A stretch of DNA of 64,000 nucleotides from Betaproteobacteria bacterium. GTDB taxonomy: Bacteria > Pseudomonadota > Gammaproteobacteria > Burkholderiales > Casimicrobiaceae. The number at the start of each line of letters is the position of its first letter. Position 1 is the first letter of the stretch. The stretch lies in the NCBI GenBank assembly GCA_016861105.1, contig BOKS01000003.1, positions 62,001 to 126,000 on the forward strand, in the 5' to 3' direction. Shown piece after piece: positions 54,234-63,760 of this stretch. The notes beneath the pieces were generated by a model. The model ran no database searches, was not told where the DNA came from, and worked only from the letters and a program-made list of their open reading frames with translations. The translations under genes were made by a program, and so were the position numbers.

Positions 54234-55304
54234 TCAGCCGAGCACTGCGGCGACGTCCTCCGGCGCGACGCCGCCGCGCACCACCGCACGGCCCAGCGCC
54301 TCGAGCAGGACGAAACGGATCCGCCCCGACTCGACCTTCTTGTCGCGCGCCATCAGGTCGAGCCAGCGCTCGCGCGACAGCGCCGGCGGGACCAGCGGCA
54401 GCCGCGCCCGCACCAGCAGCGCGTCGAGGCGCTGCGCGTCCGCCGCCGCGAAGCCGCACACGCGCGCGGACAACCGCGCGGCGATCGACATGCCGGCGGC
54501 GACCGCCTCGCCGTGCAGCCACGCGCCGTAGCCGGCCGCGGTCTCGATCGCGTGGCCGAACGTGTGGCCGAAGTTGAGCAGCGCGCGCTCGCCGCGCTCG
54601 CGCTCGTCGGCCGCCACGACCGCGGCCTTGATGCGGCAGCTCTCGACGATGGCGTGCGCGAGCGGCTGGGCATCGCGCGCGAGCAGCGCGTCCATCGCGC
54701 CTTCCAGCCACGCGAAGAATGCCGCGTCGCGGATCGCCGCCGCCTTCACGACCTCGGCCAGGCCCGCGGACAGTTCGCGGTCCGGCAGCGTGGCGAGGCA
54801 CGCCGTGTCGATCAGCACCGCCTGCGGCTGCCAGAACGCGCCGATCATGTTCTTGCCCAGCGCGTGGTTCACGCCCGTCTTGCCGCCCACCGAGGAGTCG
54901 ACCTGCGCGAGCAGCGTCGTCGGGACCTGCACGAACGGGATGCCGCGCTGGTAGACGGCCGCCGCGAAGCCGGCGAGGTCGCCGACCACGCCACCGCCGA
55001 GGGCCACCAGCGTGGTCGAGCGCTCTGCGCGCACTTCGAGGAGGCGCGTGAGGACATCGCCCAGCGTGGCCAGCGTCTTGTGCGCCTCGCCGTCGGGCAC
55101 CAGCACGACGTCGACGGCGAACCCGCCGGCCGCGAGCGCCCCGCGCAACGGCGCGAGCCAGTGCGCGGCCACCGTCGCGTTGGTCACGACGACCGCGCGC
55201 CGCGACGGCAGCGCGGCGAGCAGGTCGCCCGCACGGCCCAGCAGCCCCTCGCCGACGTGGATCGGGTAGCCGCGCTCGCCGAGGGTCACGTCGAGCGTCC
55301 TCAC
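54234..55304 (-). CDS. aroB: 3-dehydroquinate synthase
   Basis: A 356-residue NAD- and zinc-dependent enzyme that converts DAHP to 3-dehydroquinate, the second step of the shikimate pathway. Motifs: [45 protein letters not shown], and the zinc ligands in [14 protein letters not shown] and [14 protein letters not shown] 55304 overlaps the aroK stop (GTGA), so synthesis is coupled to aroK. Confidence 0.96.
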   Translation of the reverse strand: MRTLDVTLGERGYPIHVGEGLLGRAGDLLAALPSRRAVVVTNATVAAHWLAPLRGALAAGGFAVDVVLVPDGEAHKTLATLGDVLTRLLEVRAERSTTLVALGGGVVGDLAGFAAAVYQRGIPFVQVPTTLLAQVDSSVGGKTGVNHALGKNMIGAFWQPQAVLIDTACLATLPDRELSAGLAEVVKAAAIRDAAFFAWLEGAMDALLARDAQPLAHAIVESCRIKAAVVAADERERGERALLNFGHTFGHAIETAAGYGAWLHGEAVAAGMSIAARLSARVCGFAAADAQRLDALLVRARLPLVPPALSRERWLDLMARDKKVESGRIRFVLLEALGRAVVRGGVAPEDVAAVLG

Positions 55305-55831
55305 GGCGCCGACACCCCGTCCGGCGGGCCCGCCAGCGTGCGCGCGAAGCGCAGCACGCGGTCGCGCTCGGACTCGATCACGTGGTCGGCGATCTCGCGG
55401 TACAGCGGGTCGCGCTCCGCATACAGCGACGCGAAGCGCGCGCGCGGGTCCTCGACCTTGAGCATCGGCCGGTTGCGCCCGTGGCGCACGCGCTCGAACA
55501 GCGTGTCCGGCGGCGCGTGCAGGTAGACGACGGTGCCGCGCTCGCGCAACGCCGCGCGGCTGCGCTCGCGGCCGACGGCGCCGCCGCCGGTCGCCAGCAC
55601 GATGTGGGTCCGCTGCGTCAGCTCGTCGATCAGCGCCTCCTCGCGGTCGCGGAACGCCTGCTCGCCCTCGATCTCGAAGATCGTGGGGATCGACACGCCG
55701 AGCCTGCGCTCCAGCTCGACGTCGGCGTCGAGGAACGGCAACCCGATGCGCCGCGCGATCTGGCGTCCGAGCGTGGACTTGCCGGCGCCCATCAGGCCGA
55801 CGAGGAACAGGTTGCCCCGGTGCAAGGACAT
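55301..55831 (-). CDS. aroK: Shikimate kinase
   Basis: A 176-residue P-loop kinase that phosphorylates shikimate. Walker A is [11 protein letters not shown] (12-22), the shikimate-binding region has [12 protein letters not shown] and [11 protein letters not shown], the Walker B-like ATGGGAV is at about 80-86, and the lid HGRNRPML is clear. aroB follows with a four-base overlap. Heptamer element C and the pilQ terminator lie upstream, so aroKB probably has its own promoter between 55832 and 55938, though I could not identify it. Confidence 0.96.
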   Translation of the reverse strand: MSLHRGNLFLVGLMGAGKSTLGRQIARRIGLPFLDADVELERRLGVSIPTIFEIEGEQAFRDREEALIDELTQRTHIVLATGGGAVGRERSRAALRERGTVVYLHAPPDTLFERVRHGRNRPMLKVEDPRARFASLYAERDPLYREIADHVIESERDRVLRFARTLAGPPDGVSAP

Positions 55832-55897
55832 CCCGCCATTATCGTCGACGCCCCCCGCCGCACGAAGCGCCCCGGAAACCGCCCCGGGGCGCCGTCG

Positions 55898-55930
55898 CCC
55901 CGTTCCCCGTTCCCCATTCCCTTTTCCCCG
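55898..55930. repeat. Intergenic heptamer element C, G-quadruplex-like on the minus strand
   Basis: The plus strand reads CCCCGTT, CCCCGTT, CCCCATT, CCCTTTT, CCCC; the minus strand therefore has five G-runs with three- or four-base spacers. It lies between the pilQ terminator and aroK, so the G-rich strand is the coding strand here, unlike elements A, B and D. No clear second arm is seen; a palindrome CGCCCCGGGGCG lies next to it at 55881-55892. Confidence 0.75.
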
Positions 55931-55938
55931 GCCCCGAG

Positions 55939-55968
55939 AAAAACGACGCCGCGATGAGACGCGGCGTC
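55939..55968 (-). terminator. Rho-independent terminator of the pilMNOPQ operon
   Basis: Read on the minus strand, GACGCCGCG (55968-55960) and CGCGGCGTC (55953-55945) form a perfect 9-bp stem with loop TCTCAT, followed by GTTTTT. It starts 23 bases after the pilQ stop. Confidence 0.92.
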
Positions 55969-55991
55969 GGGGTGCTGCGGCGGAAAGCGGG

Positions 55992-58223
55992 TCAGCGCAC
56001 GGCGGTGACGGTCTCCTTGACCACCCGCGGCGTCAGGAAGATCAGGAGCTCGGTCTTCTCGCTCGACTTGAGGTTGGTCTTGAACAGCCAGCCGAGGCCC
56101 GGGATGTCGCCGAGCCACGGCACCTTGTCGACCTCGTTGCGGATGATCTCCTCGTAGATGCCGCCGATGACCGCGGTGTCGCCGTTGTTGACGGCGATCT
56201 GCGTGGTCACGTTGCGCGTGTCGATCGACGGGACCTGGAAGCCGCCGCCCAGCTGCACGAACTGGCCGACCTGGTCCTTGCGCACCTCGACCGTCATGAT
56301 GATGCGGTTGTCCGGCGTGATCTGCGGCGTGACGTCGAGGCGCAGCACCGCCTTCTTGAACGACACGGTCGCCGGAGAGTTCGCGGAGCCGGGCGTCACG
56401 TACGGGATCTCGGTGCCCTGCTCGATGAACGCCTTCTGGTTGTCGGCCGTGATGACGCGCGGGCTCGACACCACCTTGCCGCGGTTGTCCTGTTCCAGCG
56501 CCGAGAGCTCGAGGTTGATCAGGTTGCCGCTGCCGAGGTTGATCAGCGTCAGCGCGAGCTGGCCGGCGGGGTTGGTGACCGGCAGGTTGACGTTGAGCTG
56601 CGGCGAGTCCGAGTAGCCGACGGTCGCGATGCCCGACGCGGCCTCGAACGGCGTCTGCGTGCGCGTCTCGCGGATCAGCCGGTCGCCCTCCGTGCGCACC
56701 ACGGGCTGCGTGTTCAGGCTGCCGCCCTGGCCCAGCGCGTAGCGGCCGCGGTTGAAGGTGATCGCGGTCTGCGCGCCGAAGCGCACGCCGAGCTGCCGCG
56801 AGAACGAGTCGCCGGCGACGACGATCCGCGCCTCGATCAGCACCTGCCGCACCGAGACGTCGATCTGCCGCACCATGCGGCGGATCTCCTCGAGCTTGCT
56901 CGGCACGTCGGAGACGAACAGGATGTTGCTGCGCGGGTCGACGAGCGCGACCCCGCGGCGCGACAGCACCGTGCCCTGCGCGCCGCTGCCTCCGCCGCCG
57001 GTGGCGGCCGCCCCGCCCAGCGTGATCAGGCGCTGCAGGTCGGAGGCCTTCGCGTAGTTGAGCTGGAAGCTCTCCGTCTGCAGCGGCTCGAGGTCGCCGA
57101 TCTGCGCCTGCGCCTCCAGCTGCTGCTTCTCCTTGAGCGCGAGCTCCTCGCGCGGCGCCACGAGCACGACATTGCCGTTCTTGCGCATGTCGAGGCCCTT
57201 GGTCTGCAGGATGATGTCGAGCGCCTGGTCCCAGGGGATGTCCTTGAGGCGCAGCGTCAGGTTGCCCTGCACCGTGTCGCTGGTGATGATGTTGAGGCCC
57301 GTGAAGTCGGCGATGACCTGCAGGACCGAGCGCACCTCGACGTTCTGGAAGTTGAGCGACAGCTTCTCGCCCTTGTAGCCCTGCCGCGTGCCCTGCGTCA
57401 GCTTGTTGGGGTCCTCGAGGATCGGCTTCACCTCGAGGATGAAGCGGTTGTCGGACTGGTAGGCCGAGTGCTCCCACAGGCCCTTCGGCTCGATCACCAT
57501 CCGCGTGTTCGCACCCTGCGCGAACGTGTCGACGGTCACCACCGGCGTGCCGAAGTCCTGCACGTCGAGCCGCCGCTCGAGGTTGCGCGGCAGCGTCGTC
57601 TTGATGAAGTCGACGATCAGCTGGCGCCCCTGCTGCTGGATGTCGATGCCGGTCGTGTTGTCGGTCAGGTCGACGACGATGCGGCCCTCGCCGTTGCGGC
57701 CGCGCCGGAAGTCGACGTCGCGCAGCGCGTGCGCGGCGTCGCCGGGACGCGCCTCGGCGAAGCGCTGCACGACCTGCTGGCGGGCGTCCTGCGGGTCGCC
57801 CTGGTCCATCAGCGTGACCAGCACCGCGTTGCCCTCGACGCTCGTCTGGAACGTCTGCGGCTTGTTCAGGTTGAAGACGACGCGGGTGCGGTTGCCCGAC
57901 TGGATGACGTTGAAGCTGCGCAGCGCCTGGTCGTCGATCGTGCGCTGCGTCGCGCCCATCGCGTTGGCGGTGTCGAGGAAGTCGAGCGCGATGCGCGGCG
58001 GGCTCGCGATCGAGAAGCCGGCCGGCGGGTTCTGCGGCGGCTCCTTCAGCTGGAAGCGCACGATCGTGTTGCCGGAGCTCCCCTTCGACACGGTGATCTG
58101 GTCGATGCTGTTGCCGCCCTGCGCGAGCGCGGCGCCGCCGGCGACCGCGCAGGCGAGCGCGGCCGCGGCGAGCCAGGCGCGGTGCAGTCCGCGGGCCGCG
58201 CGGACGCGTTGGGTTGCGCTCAT
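55992..58223 (-). CDS. pilQ: Type IV pilus secretin PilQ
   Basis: A 743-residue outer-membrane secretin through which the pilus passes. A signal peptide ends ALAQ near residue 35. Two AMIN-like peptidoglycan-binding modules fill about 40-290, then an STN/N0 domain around LSLNFQNVEVRSVLQVIADFTGLNII and an N1/KH-like domain. The secretin core lies in the C-terminal third, with RQVLIEARIVVAGDSFSRQLGVRFG, EIPYVTPG, VNNGDTAVIGGIYEE and the closing VPWLGDIPGLGWLFK. The ATG overlaps the pilP stop (ATGA). Confidence 0.96.
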   Translation of the reverse strand: MSATQRVRAARGLHRAWLAAAALACAVAGGAALAQGGNSIDQITVSKGSSGNTIVRFQLKEPPQNPPAGFSIASPPRIALDFLDTANAMGATQRTIDDQALRSFNVIQSGNRTRVVFNLNKPQTFQTSVEGNAVLVTLMDQGDPQDARQQVVQRFAEARPGDAAHALRDVDFRRGRNGEGRIVVDLTDNTTGIDIQQQGRQLIVDFIKTTLPRNLERRLDVQDFGTPVVTVDTFAQGANTRMVIEPKGLWEHSAYQSDNRFILEVKPILEDPNKLTQGTRQGYKGEKLSLNFQNVEVRSVLQVIADFTGLNIITSDTVQGNLTLRLKDIPWDQALDIILQTKGLDMRKNGNVVLVAPREELALKEKQQLEAQAQIGDLEPLQTESFQLNYAKASDLQRLITLGGAAATGGGGSGAQGTVLSRRGVALVDPRSNILFVSDVPSKLEEIRRMVRQIDVSVRQVLIEARIVVAGDSFSRQLGVRFGAQTAITFNRGRYALGQGGSLNTQPVVRTEGDRLIRETRTQTPFEAASGIATVGYSDSPQLNVNLPVTNPAGQLALTLINLGSGNLINLELSALEQDNRGKVVSSPRVITADNQKAFIEQGTEIPYVTPGSANSPATVSFKKAVLRLDVTPQITPDNRIIMTVEVRKDQVGQFVQLGGGFQVPSIDTRNVTTQIAVNNGDTAVIGGIYEEIIRNEVDKVPWLGDIPGLGWLFKTNLKSSEKTELLIFLTPRVVKETVTAVR

Positions 58224-58759
58224 CGTCTCTGCTCCTGTTGCGTGTTCTGGTCAGGCTGCTGCAGCTGGAGCGAGCTGGTGCGCTCGGTCCAGTCCCCTGC
58301 GCCGTCCTGCACGAGTTCCCTGAGCTTGATGTCGGTGTCCGAGATGCCGACGATGACGCCGTAGTCCTGCCCCATGTAGTTGCCGGCCCGCACCTGGTAG
58401 ATGTCCTTGCCGGGCGTGCGCACGAGCGCGAAGATCGCCTTGTTGCGCTCGAGCGTGCCGACCATCGTCAGCGATTCGAGGGGGAAGGCCTCGAGCGGCT
58501 CGCGGCGCCGCGCGAGGTCGGGCGCGAGCTTGCTGCCGCCCTTCGCCGGCTCGATCTTGCGCGGCTTGAACGGATCCGGCAGGTCGAAGGCGTTGTACGC
58601 GAACGGCTCGTAGGGCCGGATCTGCGGGAGCGGGTCGAGGCGGCCCCTCGTCCCCTTGCCCTGCTCGGCCATCCAGGACCGGAGGTCCTGGTGCGACTCG
58701 CCGAAGCACCCTGCGAGGAGCGCCACCGACGCGACCGCGAGGACGGCGCGCGTGCTCAT
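58220..58759 (-). CDS. pilP: Type IV pilus inner-membrane lipoprotein PilP
   Basis: A 179-residue lipoprotein: STRAVLAVASVALLAGCFGE with lipobox LLAGC (Cys18), then a disordered Pro-rich linker. The C-terminal HR/beta domain (about 85-165) has LESLTMVGTLERNKAIFALVRTPGKDIYQVRAGNYMG. It links the PilMNO platform to the PilQ secretin. Four-base overlaps with pilO and pilQ show tight coupling. Confidence 0.95.
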   Translation of the reverse strand: MSTRAVLAVASVALLAGCFGESHQDLRSWMAEQGKGTRGRLDPLPQIRPYEPFAYNAFDLPDPFKPRKIEPAKGGSKLAPDLARRREPLEAFPLESLTMVGTLERNKAIFALVRTPGKDIYQVRAGNYMGQDYGVIVGISDTDIKLRELVQDGAGDWTERTSSLQLQQPDQNTQQEQRR

Positions 58760-59391
58760 TTCTTCGCCTTTTCCTTGTCCTTCGCCCGCTGCGCCGCGCG
58801 CTGCTTCGCGACCTCCTCGTCGTCGAGGTAGCGGAACGTCTTGGCCACGGCCTCGAGCGCGAGGCCGCCCTTGTCGTTGGTGATGACGATGTCGTTGAGC
58901 GTCACGATGCGCGGCAGCTGCGCGACGTCGCTCGCGAACGCGCCCATGTCGTGGTAGTTGCCGGTGATGCGGATGTTGATCGGCAGCTCCGCGTAGAACT
59001 CCGCCATCTTCTCCTGCACCGCGGGCTTGAACAGCTCGAACACCAGGCCGCGGCCGAGGCCCGCCTGGTTGATGTCGGTCAGCAGCGCGTCGATCTCCGA
59101 GCGGTTGGGCAGCTGCTTCACCAGCGCGCCGAACGACTGCTCCACTTCCTTGAGCTGCGCGACGTAGAGGTCGTAGTTGACGGCCTTCGCCTTCTTCGTC
59201 GTGTACTGCTCCTTGAGCCGCACCTCCTCGCCCTGCGCCTTCTCCAGCAGCTCGTACTGGTCCTTCCAGTCGAAGAAGGCGCCGAGCGCGACGATGACGA
59301 GGACCAGGCCCGCGAGCAGCCCGACCTTGGGCAGCGTCGGCCAGTTGCCGACCTCGCGGATGTTCAGCCTGCGCAGTTCGTCGAGGTTCAT
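58756..59391 (-). CDS. pilO: Type IV pilus alignment protein PilO
   Basis: A 211-residue bitopic inner-membrane protein: a short N-terminus LDELRRLNIREVGNWP, one membrane helix VGLLAGLVLVIVALGAFF (about 23-40), a coiled coil with KAQGEEVRLKEQYTTKKAKA, and a periplasmic ferredoxin-like domain with LPINIRITGNYHDMGAFASDVAQLPRIVTL, the PilO signature. It pairs with PilN. Its stop overlaps the pilP start by four bases. Confidence 0.95.
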   Translation of the reverse strand: MNLDELRRLNIREVGNWPTLPKVGLLAGLVLVIVALGAFFDWKDQYELLEKAQGEEVRLKEQYTTKKAKAVNYDLYVAQLKEVEQSFGALVKQLPNRSEIDALLTDINQAGLGRGLVFELFKPAVQEKMAEFYAELPINIRITGNYHDMGAFASDVAQLPRIVTLNDIVITNDKGGLALEAVAKTFRYLDDEEVAKQRAAQRAKDKEKAKK

Positions 59392-59404
59392 GGCGTGGCC
59401 CCGG

Positions 59405-60106
59405 TCAGACGGCGGGCGCGGCGGCGAGCGACGCCTTGGCCGGCGCCGGCTTGACCGGCGGCGCGGCGGCCGGATTGGGCAGCGCGTTGCCCGTCGGGCG
59501 CGCCTCGGACGGCGGCGCCGCGCGCTTCACCTGCAGGTTCAGCGTGAACTCGTTGATGCGGTCGGTCGCCTGGCCGGTGCGCGCGCCCGGCTGCCCGGGC
59601 ACCGGCACGAGCTTGATCTCGACCAGCTCGGGCTGCGCGAGCCAGGGCGAGGCCTCGACGTTGCGCATCAGCGTCGACACGCGCGCGTTGGACTGCGCGT
59701 AGCCGATCAGCGTGACCTTGGTGCCGCTCTGGCGGACGCTGCGCAGGTAGATCCCGTCGGGAAGCTGCCGCGCGAGCTGGTCGAGCAGGTGGACCGCCTC
59801 GTTGCGGTTGGACTGGAGCGTCTCGACGACGGTCTTGCGCGCCAGCACCTGCGCGATCTGCTCGCGCAGCTTGTCGATCTCCTTGATCTGCTCGTCGAGC
59901 TTGGCGATCTCGGTCTTGAGCAGCGCGTTGCGGCTGTTCTGCTGCTCGATCTGCGTGGCGAGCACGAAGTGCACGAGCCCGACGACGCCGAGCGCCAGGA
60001 TCGAGAGCATGACCGCCAGCGAGACGAACTGGCGCTGCCGCGCGATCCGCTTCTGCTCGCGGTGCGGCAGCAGGTTGATGCGGACGGGCGCGCTGGTCGT
60101 GCTCAT
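59405..60106 (-). CDS. pilN: Type IV pilus alignment protein PilN
   Basis: A 233-residue protein with the conserved cytoplasmic start VRINLLPHREQKR (8-20), whose INLLP motif binds PilM, then a membrane helix VSLAVMLSILALGVVGLVHFVLA (about 28-50), a coiled coil, and a periplasmic domain with GIYLRSVRQSGTKVTLIGYAQSNARVS. The C-terminal Pro/Ala-rich tail (about 205-233) is longer than usual. It starts 10 bases after the pilM stop. Confidence 0.95.
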   Translation of the reverse strand: MSTTSAPVRINLLPHREQKRIARQRQFVSLAVMLSILALGVVGLVHFVLATQIEQQNSRNALLKTEIAKLDEQIKEIDKLREQIAQVLARKTVVETLQSNRNEAVHLLDQLARQLPDGIYLRSVRQSGTKVTLIGYAQSNARVSTLMRNVEASPWLAQPELVEIKLVPVPGQPGARTGQATDRINEFTLNLQVKRAAPPSEARPTGNALPNPAAAPPVKPAPAKASLAAAPAV

Positions 60107-60116
60107 CGGCGGGGCC

Positions 60117-61208
60117 CTAGTCGAAGCTGCGCAGCGCCAGCCCGCAGGCGATCAGCAGCATCGGCGCGTCCTGCGCGAGCTGCCGCGGCCGGATGCGGTC
60201 GCTGGTCTGCATGTTGACGAACGGGTTGGCGATCACCGTCGCGACGCCCGCGCGCTTGGCGACCAGCTCGTCGAGGCCGGGCAGCAGCGCGCCGCCGCCG
60301 GCCAGCACGACGTGGTCGACCTGGTTGTACTGCGTGGACGTGAAGAAGAACTGCAGCGCGCGCGTGATCTCGAGCGCCAGCGTCTCCATGAACGGCTGCA
60401 GGACGTCGTTGTCGTAGTTCTCCGGCAGGCCCTGGTTGCGCTTGGCCGACTCCGCCTCCTCGGGGGAGAGGTTGAACGCCCGCTGGATGTCCATCGTCAG
60501 CTGGTTGCCGCCGAAGGCCTGGTCGCGCGAGAACAGGAACTGGTGGTTGCGGATGACGTAGAAGTGCGTCACGTGCGCGCCGATGTCCACCAGCGCGATG
60601 TTCTGGTCGCGCCCGTTCGCCGGCAGCGACGGCGCGATCATCCGGAAGGCCTCCTGCGTCGCGTAGGACTCGACGTCCATGACGCGCGGCCGCAGCCCGG
60701 CCGCCTCGGCGATGGCCACGCGGTCCTCGACCTTCTCCTTGCGCGAGGCGGCGATCAGGACCTCGACCTCGTCGGGGTTGTTCGGGGCGGGTCCGAGCGT
60801 CTGGAAGTCGAGGTTGACCTCGTCGAGCGCGAAGGGTATGTACTGATTGGCCTCGGCCTCGACGGTAAGCTCGAGCTCCTCCTCCTTCTGGCCGGAGGGT
60901 ACGATGATCTTCTTGGTGATCACCATCGCGGCGGGCAGCGCGAGGGCGACGTGGCGGTGCCGGCTGCCGAGCCGCTTCCAGCCGCGCTTCAGGGCGTCGC
61001 TGACCTGGTCGAGGTTGGCGATGTTGCCGTCCTGGACGACGTCCTTGGCGAGCGGCTCGATGGCGTAGCGCTCCAGCCGGTAGGTGCCCTTGCCGGATTC
61101 CGACAGTTCGACCAGCTTGATCGACGTCGACGCGATGTCCACGCCGATCAGCGACGGCGACTTCGTCTGGAACACGTCGAAGGTGGAACCGAGCTTTTCA
61201 GCGAACAT
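60117..61208 (-). CDS. pilM: Type IV pilus assembly ATPase-like protein PilM
   Basis: A 363-residue actin-like cytoplasmic protein of the pilus alignment complex. The phosphate-binding motif LIGVDIASTSIKLVELS is at about 23-39; NIALVDIGAHVTHFYVI and VVLAGGGALLPGLDELV are the other actin-fold motifs. I chose ATG 61208 (MFAEKLGSTFDVF), which matches the family N-terminus; the open frame extends further upstream but has no family match. It is the first gene of pilMNOPQ and is divergent from mrcA by 171 bases. Confidence 0.96.
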   Translation of the reverse strand: MFAEKLGSTFDVFQTKSPSLIGVDIASTSIKLVELSESGKGTYRLERYAIEPLAKDVVQDGNIANLDQVSDALKRGWKRLGSRHRHVALALPAAMVITKKIIVPSGQKEEELELTVEAEANQYIPFALDEVNLDFQTLGPAPNNPDEVEVLIAASRKEKVEDRVAIAEAAGLRPRVMDVESYATQEAFRMIAPSLPANGRDQNIALVDIGAHVTHFYVIRNHQFLFSRDQAFGGNQLTMDIQRAFNLSPEEAESAKRNQGLPENYDNDVLQPFMETLALEITRALQFFFTSTQYNQVDHVVLAGGGALLPGLDELVAKRAGVATVIANPFVNMQTSDRIRPRQLAQDAPMLLIACGLALRSFD

Positions 61209-61379
61209 GTCGTGGTTTGCCGTAGGAGGGGGCGGCAGATCCCGATGCTGACAAACTACATTAAACTCTGGCAGCAAGTCTTGCAGGTGTCAAATTTTCC
61301 GACTGTCGGCGGCTAGGGTGTTGCATCCCTGCAATCCGGGGGTCCGGGAAGCGTCCGTGAACGCAAGTTTTATTCCTCC

Positions 61380-63707
61380 GTGCTAAAGCGCTGGCTCCTC
61401 TACGTGGCCTCGGTGGCGCTCGGCCTCGCGGTCGTGGGCGCCCTGCTCGGCGGCTTCGTCCTCGCCCTTCTCTACCCGACGCTGCCGTCGCTGGAGACGG
61501 TGACCGACTATCAGCCAAAAGTGCCGCTCCGCGTCGTGTCCGCCGAGGGCGACCTGATCGGGGAGTTCGGCGAGGAGCGGCGCGCCGTGGTGCGCATCGC
61601 CGACGTCCCCGACCTGATGAAGCAGGCGATCCTCGCGGCCGAGGACGAGCGGTTCTACCAGCACGGCGGCGTCGACTACCTCTCGGTGCTGCGCGCCGCC
61701 TACACGAACCTCACCTCCGGCAGCCAGCAGGGCGCGGGGACCATCACGATGCAGGTCGCCCGGAACTTCTTCCTGTCGCGGGAGAAGACGCTCACCCGCA
61801 AGCTCCGGGAAGTGCTCCTCGCGTGGAAGATCGAGGCCAGCCTGACCAAGGACCAGATCCTCGAGCTCTACGTGAACCAGATCTTCCTCGGGCAGCGCGC
61901 CTACGGCTTCGCCGCGGCCTCGCAGCTCTATTTCGGGAAGCCGCTGCGCGACATCACGGTCCCCGAGGCCGCCATGCTCGCCGGCCTGCCGAAGGCGCCG
62001 TCGGCGTTCAATCCGGTCACCAATCCGAAGCGAGCCAAGACCCGGCAGCTCTACGTACTTCGCCGGATGCACGAGCTCCGCTTCATCGACGACGCCACCT
62101 TCGAGCGCGCCCAGTCCGCGCCGCTCGTGGTCCAGCGCGGGGTCCGAGACGTCCTGCCGGTCCACGCCGAGTTCGCTGCCGAGATGGCGCGCCAGGTGGT
62201 CTTCGACGCCTACGGCGAGGAGGCCTACACCCGCGGGCTCACCGTCTGGACGACGATCCGCAGCGCGGATCAGGAGGCCGCCTACGCCGCCGTGCGGCGC
62301 GGCGTGCTCGACTACGACCGGCGGCACGGCTACCGCGGACCGGAGGACTACGTCAACCTGCCGGAGGACAAGGCGGCGCTGGACGAGGTGCTGGAGCGCG
62401 TGTTCCAGGAGCGCGCGGACGCCGACTCACTCCTGGTGGGCGTCGTGCTGGCCGCGAGCCCCGCCGAGGTGGAGGCGGTGCTCGCGAGCGGAGACACGGT
62501 CACCGTCACCGGGGACGGCCTGCGCTTCGTGGGCCGGGCGCTGACCGACAAGGCGCCGTCCGCCCAGCGGATCCGGCGCGGCGCGGTGATCCGGGTGACG
62601 CGCGACGACAAAGGCCGTGCGTCCGTCGTGCAGCTCCCGCAGGCCGAGGCCGCGCTGGTGGCCCTGGACCCGCGCGACGGGGCGATCCGCACGCTCGTGG
62701 GCGGGTTCGACTTCGACCGCAACAAGTTCAACCACGTCACGCAGGCGCAGCGACAGCCCGGCTCGTCGTTCAAGCCGTTCATCTACTCCGCCGCGCTGGA
62801 GAAGGGGTTCTCGCCGGCCACGGTCATCAACGACGCGCCCTTCTTCGTCCCGGCCGAGAAGGCGGGCGGCGAGGAGTGGGAGCCCAAGAACTACGACGGC
62901 AAGTTCGAGGGGCCGATGCGCATGCGCACGGCGCTCGCGAAGTCGAAGAACCTCGTGACCGTCCGGGTCCTGCAGGCGATCGGGCCGCAGTACGCGCAGG
63001 ACTACATCGCGCGCTTCGGGTTCGACCCCAGGCAGCACCCCGCGTATCTGACGATGGGGCTCGGCGCGGGCGCCGCCACGCCGCTGCAGATGGCGTCCGC
63101 GTACGCGGTGTTCGCGAACGGCGGCTACCGCGTCAACCCGTACCTGATCGCGCGCATCACCGACGCGAAGGGTGCGGTCCTCTCGCAGGCGCAGCCGGCG
63201 GTCTCGGGCGGCGCGGCCGAGCGCGTCATCGACGCCCGCAACGCCTTCCTGATGACGACGATGCTGAAGGACGTCGTGGCCTACGGCACGGCCACGCGCG
63301 CCCAGTCGCTCGGTCGCAAGGACGTCGCCGGCAAGACCGGCACGACGAACGACAACGTCGACGCCTGGTTCGCCGGCTACACGCCGTCGCTGGTCGGCGT
63401 GGCGTGGATCGGTTACGACCAGCCGCGCTCGCTCGGGTCGAACGAGACCGGCGCCGTGGCGGCGCTCCCGATCTGGATCGCGTTCATGCAGAAGGCCGGC
63501 AAGGGCCTGCCCGAAACGCAGGCCGAGCCCCCGGAAGGCGTGGTCTCGCTGCGCATCAACGCCGACTCGGGGCTGCGCGACGACGCCGGCACGCTGTCGG
63601 AGTGGTTCTACCAGGAGTACGTCCCGCGCCGCGAGGAGCCGCTCGTGCCGGTGGCGCCGACGCCCGGCGGCCGCTCGTCGCAGGAAGTCCGCAACCAGCT
63701 GTTCTAG
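61380..63707 (+). CDS. mrcA: Penicillin-binding protein 1A (bifunctional glycosyltransferase/transpeptidase)
   Basis: A 775-residue class A PBP. It has an N-terminal membrane anchor (about 5-32), a GT51 domain with the catalytic Glu88 in LAAEDERFYQHGG, GAGTITMQVARNFFLS and RKLREVLLAWKIE, an OB-like linker (about 330-425), and a transpeptidase domain with PGSSFKPF (SxxK, Ser462), SKNLVT (SxN) and AGKTGTTND (KTG). It builds and crosslinks peptidoglycan. The start is GTG 61380. Divergence from pilM is a common betaproteobacterial and gammaproteobacterial arrangement. Confidence 0.96.
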   Translation: MLKRWLLYVASVALGLAVVGALLGGFVLALLYPTLPSLETVTDYQPKVPLRVVSAEGDLIGEFGEERRAVVRIADVPDLMKQAILAAEDERFYQHGGVDYLSVLRAAYTNLTSGSQQGAGTITMQVARNFFLSREKTLTRKLREVLLAWKIEASLTKDQILELYVNQIFLGQRAYGFAAASQLYFGKPLRDITVPEAAMLAGLPKAPSAFNPVTNPKRAKTRQLYVLRRMHELRFIDDATFERAQSAPLVVQRGVRDVLPVHAEFAAEMARQVVFDAYGEEAYTRGLTVWTTIRSADQEAAYAAVRRGVLDYDRRHGYRGPEDYVNLPEDKAALDEVLERVFQERADADSLLVGVVLAASPAEVEAVLASGDTVTVTGDGLRFVGRALTDKAPSAQRIRRGAVIRVTRDDKGRASVVQLPQAEAALVALDPRDGAIRTLVGGFDFDRNKFNHVTQAQRQPGSSFKPFIYSAALEKGFSPATVINDAPFFVPAEKAGGEEWEPKNYDGKFEGPMRMRTALAKSKNLVTVRVLQAIGPQYAQDYIARFGFDPRQHPAYLTMGLGAGAATPLQMASAYAVFANGGYRVNPYLIARITDAKGAVLSQAQPAVSGGAAERVIDARNAFLMTTMLKDVVAYGTATRAQSLGRKDVAGKTGTTNDNVDAWFAGYTPSLVGVAWIGYDQPRSLGSNETGAVAALPIWIAFMQKAGKGLPETQAEPPEGVVSLRINADSGLRDDAGTLSEWFYQEYVPRREEPLVPVAPTPGGRSSQEVRNQLF

Positions 63708-63760
63708 GCCGTTGCGTCGACAGGCCAAGGCCCGCGCGTCGACAGGTCCCCGTCCCGCCC

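Noticed and set aside
61259..61293. TTGACA (minus strand, 61293-61288) and TTTAAT (61265-61260) as the pilM promoter
   Set aside because: The spacer is 22 bases. The elements are suggestive but not usable as a pair.
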